From NCBI GenBank assembly GCA_964591255.1, contig CAZQAA010000211.1, positions 1 to 57,987 on the forward strand: DNA of 57,987 nucleotides. Reading direction: 5' to 3'. The notes beneath the pieces were generated by a model. The model searched no databases. It saw only the letters and a list, made by a program, of their open reading frames with translations, and had not been told where the DNA came from. The DNA comes from CAZQAA01 sp964591255. Its GTDB lineage: Bacteria > Desulfobacterota > DSM-4660 > Desulfatiglandales > Desulfatiglandaceae. The translations under genes and the position numbers were made by a program. Numbering within the stretch: position 1 is the stretch's first letter; each line of letters opens with the position of its first letter. Shown here one piece after another: positions 44,461-53,460 of the stretch.

Positions 44461-45693
44461 TCAGGGTGCATCAGACAGGGCAAGTCTCAAGGTATTCATG
44501 CCTATTACGGATCCTCTTATTCTTATAGCAGCTATGCTGCCGCCCATTGTCCAAGAAAATGTTTTTTCTATATCATGGCCAATAACGGCCACGTGTGCAT
44601 TCACCGCATAGTCCTTCTTCTTCTCTTGTACAAATCCCAAGATGGCAAGCCCTATGTCTGCCTTTCCCTGTTCCATTGTTTTACGTGCGAGTTCAATAGC
44701 AGATTTTTCATCTGGATCAATGTCGTTCTTACATAGATATTGGGCAATACGTGTCTTGTCAGGGGTAACCATGCTCATTAACAACTGATGTGAAGGGAGT
44801 TGGTAAAATTTCTGTGCCGCCAATCCGCAGGAAAAGGTCTCCATTATTGCGAAGGTAAAATTTTTTTTAGTCAACATGGAATCGATTACACTTTCAAGTG
44901 TATCGTCATCTTCTCCAAAGATTTTGTTGCCCAGCCTGGACCGAATCTTTTCATAAATCGGCTTGATAAAGGTATCGGCCCGTTGCCCTTCCCTTGGTCT
45001 GGCGGTAATCCGTATCCTTATTCCCTCTTCAGAGGTCAGGATACCCACTTCAGGGTCTTGACCGGGCCTGATAAGATCGCCGATTAGGCGATCCACCTTA
45101 CTTTCACCAAGACCGATCACTTTTAATACCTTGTATTTTATCTCCCGGTCGTTGAGATTAAATCTTTGTATGATCCACGGTATAATTTCCTTGTCCAATA
45201 GAAATTTCAGCTCTCTTGGCACTCCGGGAAGACATATGATTTGGGGTCCACCGGCGTTGGTAATAAAGGCGGGAGCTGTACCGATGGGGTTATTGATGAC
45301 AAGGCTACCGGCAGGTACATAAGCCTGTCTCCGATTGTTATCAGGCATGTCATATCCATAGCGCCGAAATATATGTTCGATCTGTTCCATCAGGTCTTCC
45401 CTGAATTCCAGATCCATCCCTACGGCTTGGGCAACGGCTTCACGGGTCATGTCATCCAGGGTAGGACCCAGACCGCCGCTTGTAATTACTATATCACATC
45501 TTTTAAGCGCTAAACGGATAACCTGTATTATTTCCTCAAGCCTATCTCCTACCGCTGTCCTGAACCGGACGTTCACACCAATTTTGCCTAATTCCCTGGC
45601 AAGATAGGTAGTATTCGTGTCAGTAATTTGACCAAAAAGAAGCTCGCTGCCTATGGTGATAATTTCACAGACAGGCAAACCGGAATCATGCAT
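44461..45693 (-). CDS. CinA-family protein with degenerate amidase domain
   Basis: The 410-residue protein has an intact N-terminal COG1058 domain ('EIITIGSELLFGQITDTNTTYLARELGKIG', 'VITSGGLGPTLDDMTREAVAQA', 'GTAPAF', 'CLPGVPRELKFLLD'). In the C-terminal half the amidase motifs are broken: 'AESCTGG' reads METFSCG, the region of 'VVYS..K' reads MVTPDKT, and the 'TGIAGP' motif reads ILGFVQ. It therefore probably keeps only the pyrophosphatase-like activity. ATG 45693 overlaps the stop of the upstream gene by eight bases. It is the last gene of the catabolic region on the minus strand. Confidence 0.85.
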   Translation of the reverse strand: MHDSGLPVCEIITIGSELLFGQITDTNTTYLARELGKIGVNVRFRTAVGDRLEEIIQVIRLALKRCDIVITSGGLGPTLDDMTREAVAQAVGMDLEFREDLMEQIEHIFRRYGYDMPDNNRRQAYVPAGSLVINNPIGTAPAFITNAGGPQIICLPGVPRELKFLLDKEIIPWIIQRFNLNDREIKYKVLKVIGLGESKVDRLIGDLIRPGQDPEVGILTSEEGIRIRITARPREGQRADTFIKPIYEKIRSRLGNKIFGEDDDTLESVIDSMLTKKNFTFAIMETFSCGLAAQKFYQLPSHQLLMSMVTPDKTRIAQYLCKNDIDPDEKSAIELARKTMEQGKADIGLAILGFVQEKKKDYAVNAHVAVIGHDIEKTFSWTMGGSIAAIRIRGSVIGMNTLRLALSDAP

Positions 45694-45976
45694 ATTGGTA
45701 GATTGCGTATTCGGTTTTCGTTCCCAATAAGGCATCAATCTCGCGTACCAATTCAATCCTGCGCTTGATATTTACACAGGCTTTCCAGTCATCAAAAGAC
45801 TTCCATGTCCCTATCACCACGAATTCTTCTGGATCGTCGAGATTTCTCAGAGTTTCTCCGGAGATATAACCAGGTTGCGCTATTGCAAGAGTCCGCAACT
45901 CAATTAAGAGAGGGAGCAACTCCGCCTCTTTGCCCTTGGGCACCTTTCTTTTGATAATAGTCTTCACGGCAGACAT
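45686..45976 (-). CDS. Antibiotic-biosynthesis-monooxygenase (ABM) fold protein
   Basis: The 96-residue protein has the dimeric ferredoxin-like ABM pattern: 'AVKTIIKRKVPKGKEAELLPLLIELRTLAIAQPGYISGETL' region and 'EEFVVIGTWKSFDDWKAC'. Members include quinol monooxygenases, haem-degrading enzymes and many of unknown role; in an anaerobe an oxygenase role is doubtful. GAGGAGG fits ATG 45976, though an upstream in-frame ATG exists at 45991. It lies between the biotin carrier gene and the second cinA. Confidence 0.75.
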   Translation of the reverse strand: MSAVKTIIKRKVPKGKEAELLPLLIELRTLAIAQPGYISGETLRNLDDPEEFVVIGTWKSFDDWKACVNIKRRIELVREIDALLGTKTEYAIYQYA

Positions 45977-46034
45977 GCTTTCCCTCCTCAATCCATTACC
46001 TGTTTATGAAGAACAGGCTGGCAAAAGGTATATC

Positions 46035-46247
46035 CTATTCATATACTATTAATATGGCATCTGCCTCAATTGTGTCACCCTTTTTACACTTTACTTCTGT
46101 CACTGTACCGCCTGATTCCGTAATTACAGGCAGTTCCATTTTCATGGCCTCAAGGATGACTATCTCGTCTCCTGCATTGATGGTATCTCCTACGTTTACT
46201 TTTACCTCGATCACTTTTCCCCCCATGGGAGCCCTAATTTCACCCAC
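46035..46247 (-). CDS. Biotin carboxyl carrier protein, minimal biotinyl domain
   Basis: The 70-residue protein is only a biotinyl domain: 'GEIRAPMGGKVIEVKVNVGDTINAGDEIVILEAMKMELPV...' with the biotinylated Lys36 in EAMKM. There is no N-terminal part and no Ala/Pro linker as in GcdC or OadA. It starts at GTG 46247 after GAGGAGG and lies 101 bases downstream of the carboxyltransferase, so it probably carries CO2 for that enzyme. Confidence 0.88.
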   Translation of the reverse strand: MGEIRAPMGGKVIEVKVNVGDTINAGDEIVILEAMKMELPVITESGGTVTEVKCKKGDTIEADAILIVYE

Positions 46248-46348
46248 AACAAAACCTCCTCTTAATAGTTATTTTAACTTATACCACGATGGTCCTTTGA
46301 AAAAAAGCACAATCGGAATTTATCATGCTATAGAGAGACTGGCCTTCT

Positions 46349-48127
46349 TTATCCCTGGAGTGGTGCCAGACGTACATTTATTTCCCGGGCACGTTGCATA
46401 ATGAGCCTGGGAGTCAACATGTGATTATGGGGACATATGGATTTTGGATTTTGATAGGCAGCTTCAGTAAAGGCCACAATATATTTTCGCATTTCGGGAA
46501 AAGAGATTACTTCGTCAACGAATCCTTTTTTTGCGCAATAAACCGGACTTGATTTTTCAAAATAATCCTTTACCAGTTCGTTCATCTTTTCGATAACCGG
46601 CTCGAGTGGTCGGCCGGCATCCTTTTCTTTCACCAGCCTTCTCGCGAAAGTTGCCGCTGCAGCTGTTGGCCCATACATGACAGTTATCACGGTCGTCGGC
46701 GTTCCCAGGGTAAAGGCATTGTGATTGTTGGCTGTAGGTCCACCCATAACATAATGGGCAGCTGCCGTACCCTTTCTCAGGACAATACACATCTGCGGCA
46801 CATCAGTCTGTTCAATGGAATATATAAGTGATTGACCCAAACCAAGCAGCTCCGCCTGTTCCGCCTCATCTCCCACATCAATGCCTGTTGTGTCCTGGAA
46901 CCAGACAATAGGGATCCTGTCACGACCGCATAAGGTGACAAAGGCATTCATCTTTATCAGTCCCTGGCGATAAAGTTTGCCTCCCACACCCATATAGGAT
47001 GAGGTGTATTCCGGATAATTTTGCATCAAAAAACCTTGCCTGTTTCCTATGATCCCTACCAATAGACCGTTTATTTTGGCCAGGCCAGTATAAATTTCCG
47101 GTCCGTAATCCGGCCCGTATTCCATCTGTTCGCTATTGTCAACGACACGGGCAAGCACTTCACTGAACCTGTAAGCCCTCCTCTGGTTGAATTCAATAAT
47201 ATGGTTCAGGTCTTCTCCTGGAAATTTAGGCTCTTTCGGCTCGGCAACCCGGAAGAAAGAGAGATCATATGCCGGCACCATGGACATATATTTCTTGATG
47301 GCATCAAGCACATCTTGCTCAGTATCATACACCTCTTTAAAAAATCCGGTTTTGTTATAGTGGATATTTGCACTTCCGGGTGGTAGTTCCTTATAGTGCT
47401 TGGTAGCCTCGATAAGTTCTTCCGCCGATTTAAGATCAAAGTGCCCTTTTGGGCGCATCCCTCCCACAATTCCTCCACCTCCAACGGCCATGTTGGCATC
47501 CTTATGGGCCACAAGTATGGTAGGGCTTATGGCCTGATATCCGCCACCAGCTGGGTTTGTTCCATATATGCCGGCGATAATAGGTACTCCCAATTTTTCC
47601 AGCTCGGCATGGCGAAAAAAGGTGGTACCGTTTCCCCTCCTGTCTGCGTATACTTCTTCCTGTTCTGTGAGCTTTACGCCGCTGCAGTTGACGATCCAGA
47701 CCAGGGGCACACGAAGTCTTTTGGCCATATCAGTTACCCTGAGTTGGTTTTCCGCTTGTCCGGAAATCCAGGCTCCTGCCAGGACCTTGTTGTTAAATCC
47801 AATTACAACGGCCCATTTGCCATTGATTTTGGCCAGGCCGTCCACAACACCTGTGGTTCCCTCCTCATTGAATTTTGGGTTATAAAGGGTGTGAAGAGGA
47901 CACCAACTACCTGGATCTATAAGATATTCGATCCTGTCCCATACTGTCATCTCACCCCTTTTCTTGATTTTCTCATCAGGAATTCCGGCGTTCCTTACAG
48001 CCTTTATAGCGCTGGCAACCTCTTTTTCCACCTCCCTGATCTTGAGAACGTTTTCTTTCATATTCTCCTTCTGTTCAGAAGTGATCGGTTTCCCGAGAGG
48101 TTCCATTTCTTCAAAATACTGCCTCAT
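46349..48127 (-). CDS. gcdA: Glutaconyl-CoA decarboxylase alpha subunit-type carboxyltransferase
   Basis: The 592-residue protein has the double crotonase-like fold of biotin-dependent carboxyltransferases and follows the glutaconyl-CoA decarboxylase alpha subunit of Acidaminococcus in length and text ('YGTNPAGGGYQAISPT', 'NMAVGGGGIVGGMRPKGH', 'GIDVGDEAEQAELLGLGQSLIYS', 'RKGTAAAHYVMGGP', 'EAAYQNPESICP'-like end). It would transfer CO2 from glutaconyl-CoA to biotin in the glutaryl-CoA branch of anaerobic aromatic or amino-acid degradation. The membrane subunit (GcdB) is not in the window. ATG 48127 fits GAGGAGG; ATG 48142 lies too close. The specificity for glutaconyl-CoA is inferred. Confidence 0.85.
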   Translation of the reverse strand: MRQYFEEMEPLGKPITSEQKENMKENVLKIREVEKEVASAIKAVRNAGIPDEKIKKRGEMTVWDRIEYLIDPGSWCPLHTLYNPKFNEEGTTGVVDGLAKINGKWAVVIGFNNKVLAGAWISGQAENQLRVTDMAKRLRVPLVWIVNCSGVKLTEQEEVYADRRGNGTTFFRHAELEKLGVPIIAGIYGTNPAGGGYQAISPTILVAHKDANMAVGGGGIVGGMRPKGHFDLKSAEELIEATKHYKELPPGSANIHYNKTGFFKEVYDTEQDVLDAIKKYMSMVPAYDLSFFRVAEPKEPKFPGEDLNHIIEFNQRRAYRFSEVLARVVDNSEQMEYGPDYGPEIYTGLAKINGLLVGIIGNRQGFLMQNYPEYTSSYMGVGGKLYRQGLIKMNAFVTLCGRDRIPIVWFQDTTGIDVGDEAEQAELLGLGQSLIYSIEQTDVPQMCIVLRKGTAAAHYVMGGPTANNHNAFTLGTPTTVITVMYGPTAAAATFARRLVKEKDAGRPLEPVIEKMNELVKDYFEKSSPVYCAKKGFVDEVISFPEMRKYIVAFTEAAYQNPKSICPHNHMLTPRLIMQRAREINVRLAPLQG

Positions 48128-48312
48128 TCTTTGCCTCCTCATTATCCTTGGCGATTTTTAGCCAAAAATTGAAGTTAACAGCCCAATAAAAAGGGGTGAG
48201 AGAATCTTTCTCATGCGACCCTCAGTGCCAACTTGTGGGATACGTGCCTTAAAAAGGAGAGTCGCCAGCAGAATGTCATTGGGCTGATATGATCGAATTA
48301 TTTTTAATAATA

Positions 48313-48969
48313 TTAGATCATGGAAAGGAGTTTATTCACACCCTTTTCAATCCCCTTTGCAATATCTTTTATGCCCGGGCCAAGCATATACGCAGGAGCG
48401 CTCACTATTTTATTTTTTTCGTCCACTGCAATTTCGTCCACTGCGCATACAGTGTGCTTAACCCCAAGAGCATTTAATGCCATGATTGTTTCCTCATGGC
48501 TTCCAACGGTTACCTCGGGTGAATGGGTCTTTAATGCTGCTCCCACAGTTGCGGGCGCAATGCAAAAGGCACATATGGGTTTATGCTTTTTCAACATTTC
48601 TTCGAGTAAGCTTTTTACCTCCGGATTAACATCACATCCTGGGCCCTTGAAAGCAAAATCGCTCAGATTTTTGGCGGCACCGAATCCACCGGGCAGGATC
48701 AAGGCGTCAATATCATCGGCATTTATATCCTTCAAATCCTTAATATCACCCCGTGCGATCCTGGCAGATTCCACAAGCACATTTCGTGATTCCCCCGTTT
48801 CCTCATTCGTAAGGTGGTTGATAACATGGGCTTGAGGAATATCAGGAGCCATACAAATAATCTCTGCCCCCGCTTGATCAAGGTATAACATGGTCAGCAC
48901 GGCCTCATGTATTTCGGCCCCGTCAAGGAAGCCACATCCTGACAATAGTACACCTACTTTTTTAGACAT
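48313..48969 (-). CDS. elbB: ElbB-like DJ-1/PfpI-family glyoxalase
   Basis: The 218-residue protein starts 'MSKKVGVLLSGCGFLDGAEIHEAVL' and has 'LILPGGFGAAKNLSDFAFKG' and 'ICAFCIAPA', with the nucleophile Cys in that elbow. ElbB is a DJ-1-class protein first linked to isoprenoid synthesis in E. coli and later given weak glyoxalase activity. It lies 19 bases after the FeS oxidoreductase, so it is in the catabolic transcript; detoxification of an aldehyde by-product is a guess. A 185-base gap to gcdA follows. Confidence 0.85.
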   Translation of the reverse strand: MSKKVGVLLSGCGFLDGAEIHEAVLTMLYLDQAGAEIICMAPDIPQAHVINHLTNEETGESRNVLVESARIARGDIKDLKDINADDIDALILPGGFGAAKNLSDFAFKGPGCDVNPEVKSLLEEMLKKHKPICAFCIAPATVGAALKTHSPEVTVGSHEETIMALNALGVKHTVCAVDEIAVDEKNKIVSAPAYMLGPGIKDIAKGIEKGVNKLLSMI

Positions 48970-48988
48970 CTTTTTTCCTCCTTTTTAT

Positions 48989-50977
48989 TCATATTTCACT
49001 GGGCATATGAGCGCAGACAATTTCTGCTATATCATACACTTTTTCTTCTTCAGTAAAGCCCTTTAATCCGTCCGTCATCATGAGAAGACAGAAGGGGCAT
49101 GCAGTGGCAATCATGTCTGCCCCTGTCGCCAGGGCTTCTTGAGCCCTTGCCCTGTTGATCCTTGTTCCCTCTTCTTCTGCCCAGTAGTTTCCTCCGCCGC
49201 CCCCACAGCAAAAGCTTGACTTTCCGTCTCGAGGCATTTTCGTTAGATTCCCCACCTTAGAGATAATGTTGCGTGGTTCAGTCAGAATATCATTATGCCT
49301 GGCAAAATAACATGGATCATGAAAAGTAATCTTGCTGGAACCGTCATTGATTTCAAGCCTGTGGGTTTCCATCAGGCGCTTGATCATAACTATATGGGGA
49401 ATGACCTCATATGTTCCCCCCAACTCAGGATAGTAATGGACAAAGCTATGATAACAGTGGGGACACATAGTAATAATTTTTTCAACGTTAAGAGTTGAAA
49501 AATCCTCGATATTTTGGAGGGCCAATTCATTAAACAGAAACTCGTTTCCCATCTGTTTTGCAGGGTCACCGGTACACCTGCTATCTTTTAGGATCCCAAA
49601 GGAGACCCCGGCCTTGTGAAGGATATCAACCATGGCCCTTGCAATTTTCTGTGCCCGTTCTTCATATATGATAGAACAGCCGATCCATAACAGGTATTCA
49701 CTTTTTCCTTTTTCAAATATAGGCACATCCAGTCCCTTTTGCCAGTCTTGTTTTCCTGTTCCGGTACCAAAAAAGGGATGGCCGCGGGCTTCCAGACTTT
49801 TGATTGCCTTGCCGGCCAGTTCCGGGACTCTGCCTTCCTCCATAATTAGATAACGCCTCATTTCTATGATATCGCGGAGGTGTTCATTCCCTACAGGACA
49901 GACATTGGCACAGGCACCACAGGTGGTGCATTGCCAGAGTTCATCCTCAGAGATTGAATCTCCAATGAGATTAATGCGTTCTATCTCATTCCATGTTTCT
50001 TGTGGAGCAGCAAGGAGTCTTGGACCATTAGCAAAAAGATTTTCCTTGATAGAGAGAATGATTTCCTTGGGAGATAGGGCCTTGCCGGTACTGTTTGCAG
50101 GACACTGGTCCATACAGCGGCCGCACTCGGTACATGTATATCCATCAAAGAGTTGTTTCCAGCTTAAATCTTCTACCTTGGATACACCCAAGACATCCAG
50201 TTCTTCTGCATCAAAATCGATCATAGGGAGATGGACAAGAGGCGGGGGATAATGTCTGAAAAAATTGGCCGGTACTGCCGTAAATACATGCAGGTGTTTA
50301 CTGTTTGGAATGTAGTCCAGGAAAAATAGCAGCACAACAAGATGTACCCACCACATAATTTCGAACATGTTATGGTTGAAGTCATGAATACCGGCCATGT
50401 TAACAAAAAGGTGAGTTAACGGCATCCAGTCTGCAGCAATGCTTGAAAACCCTCTCTCTTCCGGATTGACGAGGCGCAGGGAGTTCATGCCCAGGAGGGT
50501 GATCATTAAAATGCAGATGAGACCCAGTATCAGATAAGCGGTCAGATGGTAGTTGATTTGCGTGGGCCTTAAAACAAATCTCCTGAAAAATGCCATAACC
50601 ATTGCCAGGATAACGACAACTATAAATATATCTTGAGATAAGAGGAAGATGTTGAAAATGGGATATCCCAAAAAGGAGAAATCAAAGCCAGGAATAATGC
50701 CTCCCAGGACAAACTCAATCTCGCCGGGAAGAAGGATCAGGAATCCGAATATAATAAATATATGCATGATCCCGGCATAGGTGTAATCTGCTACGGGAAC
50801 ACGGAACTGAGAAAATTGAAGGATGCTTTGTTTTATCGTCGTCCAGAGCCTTTTTATGGGCTGCTGGAAACGGTTTTCTTCCTTGCCTATGGCCAGCAAC
50901 TTAAACAGATAGATTACCCGGTATGTGAAATAGCCAAGGGACAGGATTACTCCAACTGTCGCCAATACCGATTTCAT
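48989..50977 (-). CDS. Membrane-bound EtfAB:menaquinone oxidoreductase-type FeS protein (DUF224/CCG)
   Basis: The 662-residue protein has an N-terminal NarI-like membrane domain (about five or six helices, residues 1-225), two [4Fe-4S] motifs (Cys282-Cys292 'CTECGRCMDQCP', Cys350-Cys360 'CTTCGACANVCPVG') and two CCG domains ('LWIGCSIIYEERAQKI...', 'SFCCGGGGGNYWAEEEG'). This architecture is the EtfAB:quinone oxidoreductase (EMO) of anaerobes such as Syntrophus and Geobacter, which moves electrons from acyl-CoA dehydrogenase-reduced Etf to menaquinone. It sits 17 bases after etfA. Haem-ligand His residues lie in the membrane part ('MHIFIIFG', 'WWVHLVVL'). Confidence 0.9.
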   Translation of the reverse strand: MKSVLATVGVILSLGYFTYRVIYLFKLLAIGKEENRFQQPIKRLWTTIKQSILQFSQFRVPVADYTYAGIMHIFIIFGFLILLPGEIEFVLGGIIPGFDFSFLGYPIFNIFLLSQDIFIVVVILAMVMAFFRRFVLRPTQINYHLTAYLILGLICILMITLLGMNSLRLVNPEERGFSSIAADWMPLTHLFVNMAGIHDFNHNMFEIMWWVHLVVLLFFLDYIPNSKHLHVFTAVPANFFRHYPPPLVHLPMIDFDAEELDVLGVSKVEDLSWKQLFDGYTCTECGRCMDQCPANSTGKALSPKEIILSIKENLFANGPRLLAAPQETWNEIERINLIGDSISEDELWQCTTCGACANVCPVGNEHLRDIIEMRRYLIMEEGRVPELAGKAIKSLEARGHPFFGTGTGKQDWQKGLDVPIFEKGKSEYLLWIGCSIIYEERAQKIARAMVDILHKAGVSFGILKDSRCTGDPAKQMGNEFLFNELALQNIEDFSTLNVEKIITMCPHCYHSFVHYYPELGGTYEVIPHIVMIKRLMETHRLEINDGSSKITFHDPCYFARHNDILTEPRNIISKVGNLTKMPRDGKSSFCCGGGGGNYWAEEEGTRINRARAQEALATGADMIATACPFCLLMMTDGLKGFTEEEKVYDIAEIVCAHMPSEI

Positions 50978-50994
50978 AAGGTTTTCTCCGTATC

Positions 50995-51882
50995 TTATTT
51001 GGCCTTTTTGATCGTCTCGATCAAGATCGGAACGACTTTCTTGTAGTCTTCCACAATACCGAATCTCGCGCGCTTGAAAATGTTTGCCTCTTCATCCCTG
51101 TTTATGGCAATCACGCATTTTGCATTGGTTATTCCTGCCAGGTGTTGGCTTGCACCTGAGACACCTATGGCAAAATATATTGTAGGCGCCACTATCTTTC
51201 CCGTCTGGCCTACCTGGAGTTGCGGAGGCATCCAGCCTTCGTCCACTGCCCCTCTTGATGCCCCCACTGCCCCTTTGAGGAGGTCAGCTATTTCCCTGAG
51301 CATGCTGAAATTTTCAGCGCTGCCTACACCACGCCCGCCGGTAACTACAACCTCTGCGTCTTCAAGTGGAATCCCCTCGGTCTTTTCTTCCCTTTCCGCT
51401 ATAAACGTGACGGCCTTTTTTTCAATGGCCAACTGAAGTGTCTCGCTGGTACCTTCCAGAGGGTCTTTTTCAAAGTAATTGCGTCTTATAGTAATCACAA
51501 CCGGTGTTTTTTCTATCTTGTATTTTGCAACACTCTTTCCGCCGTACAGGGGTTTTTCCAGTACAAGATCAGGTGTGATTCCCGTTACCTCCGACATGAT
51601 CGGTGCAGAAAGGTGCACGGAAAGAGGGGCTGCAATACCTCCCCCGATTGTGGTGGAAGTCAAAAGAATAATCTCATAGCCTTCTTTTTTTATGAGATCC
51701 ACAAGGGATGGAAGTATATTCGCCCCTATGGTCTCTTCTGTCTGGAAGACCTTGCCAAATCCCCCGGGCACGGCCCCTTCACCAATGGCCACAAGATCGG
51801 GTGTGTCTCCGAAGACCTTGCTTGCTGTAACCAATTCCCCCAGCCTGTTTGGATCGACGATTTCCACGATGAGTGTCTTCAT
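50995..51882 (-). CDS. etfA: Electron transfer flavoprotein alpha subunit
   Basis: The 295-residue protein has the C-terminal FAD-binding motif of EtfA ('GASRGAVDEGWMPPQLQVGQTGKIVAPTIYFAIGVSGASQHLAGI') and no additional ferredoxin domain, so it is the normal, non-bifurcating length. It accepts electrons from the acyl-CoA dehydrogenase. It overlaps etfB by four bases (ATGA), so subunits are made together. The C-terminal 'ILIETIKKAK' is a little shorter than in larger EtfA proteins. Confidence 0.94.
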   Translation of the reverse strand: MKTLIVEIVDPNRLGELVTASKVFGDTPDLVAIGEGAVPGGFGKVFQTEETIGANILPSLVDLIKKEGYEIILLTSTTIGGGIAAPLSVHLSAPIMSEVTGITPDLVLEKPLYGGKSVAKYKIEKTPVVITIRRNYFEKDPLEGTSETLQLAIEKKAVTFIAEREEKTEGIPLEDAEVVVTGGRGVGSAENFSMLREIADLLKGAVGASRGAVDEGWMPPQLQVGQTGKIVAPTIYFAIGVSGASQHLAGITNAKCVIAINRDEEANIFKRARFGIVEDYKKVVPILIETIKKAK

Positions 51883-52634
51883 AGATAACGTTCCTCCTTT
51901 AGTTTGTTCAGGAGCATTTCAGCGGCCTGGTTTATGTCATCAACAGGCAAAAACTCGCAAACAGATTCTATGGTTGGGATCTCCACGGATATCTCCTCTG
52001 CAGGCATGGGATCTGTATCTATCCCGGGAATTTTTTCCACAGGCATCTTCTTGGCCGCCAATATCCTTCGAACCGGAGGAATGCGTGGAACGTTGCTTGT
52101 GTCGTCAGTGATGGAAATGACGCCTTTACCTGCAAATTCCATCTCTCTTGACCCTTTTTCTGTTATCTGATTTACTTTCCAGTTGCCATCAATGTTCTCT
52201 ATCTGGCTTATCTGTGGAATAAAGGTATACCCCAACATCCCGGCCAGAATTCCTGGCACAACACCTCTGTCCATATCTGCGGATTGTCTGCCCGCAAGAA
52301 CGAGATCTACATCACCAAGCTGTTGAATCGCCATCTTCAAATTGGCCGCTATCATATTGGGGTCATCCGAGCTTCCAATAACCAGGACCAGCTTGTCTCC
52401 GCCCATGGCGATGGCCTTCCGCAAAACGGGTATGTCATCTTCCCTGCCATAAGATATGATTGTCAGCTGGGCGGAATATTTTTCCTTGATCTGCACCCCC
52501 ACTTCAACGGCATTTTCATCATAAAGCCCGATCATTCGTGTATATCTTTCATGTGCCCTGCCATTTACCAGCTCAAAGTCGGCGGCAGGCACCTCATAAT
52601 CGGGTACGACTTTAGCGCATACTGCAATATGCAT
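51879..52634 (-). CDS. etfB: Electron transfer flavoprotein beta subunit
   Basis: The 251-residue protein has the EtfB core 'VCAKVVPDYEVPAADFEL', 'LYDENAVEVGVQIKEK' and 'VLAGRQSADMDRGVVPGILAGMLG', where the AMP or second flavin binds. ATG 52634 with GGGAGG is the start; ATG 52643 has no ribosome site. It lies 43 bases after the enoyl-CoA hydratase gene. Confidence 0.94.
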   Translation of the reverse strand: MHIAVCAKVVPDYEVPAADFELVNGRAHERYTRMIGLYDENAVEVGVQIKEKYSAQLTIISYGREDDIPVLRKAIAMGGDKLVLVIGSSDDPNMIAANLKMAIQQLGDVDLVLAGRQSADMDRGVVPGILAGMLGYTFIPQISQIENIDGNWKVNQITEKGSREMEFAGKGVISITDDTSNVPRIPPVRRILAAKKMPVEKIPGIDTDPMPAEEISVEIPTIESVCEFLPVDDINQAAEMLLNKLKEERYL

Positions 52635-52677
52635 TGGTAGCACCTCCCAGGTTATTCAGACCGGCCCTGAAAACCGA

Positions 52678-53448
52678 TCAATTTCCCTTGTATTCAGGGG
52701 CCCTCTTCTCGGCAAATGCCGTAAATCCCTCTTTTCTGTCCTCTGTGTCTCTCAAGATTCCCCACATAAGATGAGAGAAGAGGATTGCATGGTCAATAGG
52801 CATGTCCTGCCCGAGGACAGCAGCCTGTTTTGCCGCCTTGACTGATAAGGGCGCGTTGGCCGCGATACGTTCAGCATATTTCTTTGCAAGGTCCATTAAT
52901 TGATCCGGTTCTACCAGATCGCTTACAAGTCCAACCCTATATGCTTCTTCTGCATCGATCATCTCTCCGGTCAGGAGCATCTTCATGGCAATTGCCTGAG
53001 GAATTGCCCGGGGAAGGCACTGGGTTCCGTTCAGGCCGGCAAGACTTGCCACCTTTACCTCGGTCAAACCAAACTTGGCCTTTTTAGAGGCTATCCTGAG
53101 GTCGCAGGCAAGGGCCATCTCGAGACCGCCGCCCACTGCATACCCGTTAATAGCCGCAATTATCGGCTTCCACATTTTCATGTATGGAATTATCGGCATA
53201 CCCTCATTCAGGTAGGTTGCAGCCATACACTCCTTGGGGGGAGGGGTCTTCTTCATATCCGTCCCTGTGGAAAAGGCCTTTTCTCCTGCTCCGGTCAGTA
53301 CAATAACGCGAATTTCACGATCTTCCCTGACTTCAGTCCATATATTTTTCAACTGCTCAAGAGATTCAGGATCTAATGAATTCATGGCCTCAGGCCTGTT
53401 AAGTGTGATATACGCCACATGCCCTTCTCTTAAAAAATCAACGCCCAT
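52678..53448 (-). CDS. Enoyl-CoA hydratase/isomerase family protein (bbsH-like position)
   Basis: The 256-residue crotonase has the oxyanion region 'AFSTGTDMK', the motif 'AINGYAVGGGLEMALACDLRIAS' and 'AKFGLTEVKVASLAGLNGTQCLPRAI'; both catalytic Glu (in GGGLE and GLTEV) are present. It would hydrate the double bond made by the dehydrogenase upstream. Its place after the dehydrogenase and CoA-transferases matches bbsH of the benzylsuccinate pathway. The substrate is inferred from the operon. Confidence 0.88.
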   Translation of the reverse strand: MGVDFLREGHVAYITLNRPEAMNSLDPESLEQLKNIWTEVREDREIRVIVLTGAGEKAFSTGTDMKKTPPPKECMAATYLNEGMPIIPYMKMWKPIIAAINGYAVGGGLEMALACDLRIASKKAKFGLTEVKVASLAGLNGTQCLPRAIPQAIAMKMLLTGEMIDAEEAYRVGLVSDLVEPDQLMDLAKKYAERIAANAPLSVKAAKQAAVLGQDMPIDHAILFSHLMWGILRDTEDRKEGFTAFAEKRAPEYKGN

Positions 53449-53460
53449 TGTTAATTCCTC

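Noticed and set aside
47396..48172. A 258-codon plus-strand frame opposite gcdA
   Set aside because: Shadow frame; the minus-strand protein matches glutaconyl-CoA decarboxylase along its full length.
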